A stretch of DNA of 6,574 nucleotides, taken from positions 1 through 6,574 of the forward strand of contig LVVU01000071.1 of assembly GCA_006954465.1 (NCBI GenBank). The letters run 5' to 3'. This stretch comes from Candidatus Methanoprimaticola hominis. GTDB lineage: Archaea; Thermoplasmatota; Thermoplasmata; Methanomassiliicoccales; Methanomethylophilaceae. Shown one piece after another: positions 6,573 to 6,574 of this stretch (position 1 is the stretch's first letter; each line of letters opens with the position of its first letter). Both the position numbers and the translations under genes were made by a program. The notes below the pieces were generated by a model. The model was not told where the DNA came from. It ran no database searches and worked only from the letters and a program-made list of their open reading frames with translations.

Positions 6573-6574
6573 AA

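Larger units (their letters stand above)
5396..6574 (+). repeat. Thr/Lys/Asp-Gly repeat array of the second gene, running off the window
   Basis: From residue 420 the protein becomes a string of degenerate units, mostly 13-20 residues and often 15. Each has a polar turn (KDADGN, KDANGN, KDGST, KDGTT, DSEGN) followed by Thr/Ser/Val/Glu-rich strands such as TVTEKTKGTETK. About 15-17 units are seen when the +1 frame after 6174 is included. This pattern suggests an extended stalk or beta-solenoid-like rod, possibly O-glycosylated on its many Thr/Ser; that is inference. The DNA is visibly richer in GC and in ACC/ACG/AAG/TCC/GAC codons than the rest of the window. The array is not finished at 6574. 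Confidence 0.8.

Noticed and set aside
5396..6574. CRISPR or other non-coding repeat array
   Set aside because: The repeats are degenerate, stay in multiples of three apart from the single break, and encode a coherent protein pattern; there are no conserved repeats with unique spacers.

Overview
The window holds two long plus-strand genes and almost no non-coding DNA. Both encode modular, beta-rich proteins of the extracellular or cell-surface 'adhesin-like' kind, and no metabolic or informational gene is present. The domain mix is BspA-type leucine-rich repeats, InlB/Flg_new repeats, a PQQ-type beta-propeller, a Big_2-like Ig fold, DUF4430-like modules and a long Thr/Lys/Asp-Gly repeat tail. 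Together with frequent AGA/AGG arginine codons, this recalls adhesin-like proteins of gut methanogens of the Methanomassiliicoccales (Thermoplasmata). That assignment is recollection plus inference, with no phylogenetic marker in the window, and a host-associated bacterium is not excluded.

Layout. Positions 1-41 are a short leader with stop codons and no convincing ribosome site or promoter. Positions 42-4142 encode a 1366-residue protein: LRRs, an InlB-type repeat, a divergent second repeat, a 7-8 blade propeller, a DUF4430-like module and an unrecognised C-terminal beta region. It has no visible signal peptide, so its true N-terminus probably lies upstream or has been lost. The second gene starts at 4139 in an ATGA overlap with the first stop codon, just downstream of a G-rich Shine-Dalgarno-like run. 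It encodes a signal peptide, two tandem copies of a beta domain, an Ig-like domain, a DUF4430-like module, a glycine linker and a Thr-rich repeat tail.

The second gene is broken in this sequence. Near 6170-6176 the repeat pattern leaves its frame. The annotated frame continues as a His/Arg-rich nonsense tail to a stop at 6485-6487, while the genuine repeat pattern continues in the +1 frame to the end of the window without a stop. This is a sequencing or assembly error, a deletion inside the repeats, or a real inactivating or phase-switching event. The gene's 3' end is outside the window.

How the genes relate: the four-base overlap and a DUF4430-like module in both proteins suggest co-expression of two surface proteins that may share a location or partner. 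The ligand or substrate cannot be told from sequence.
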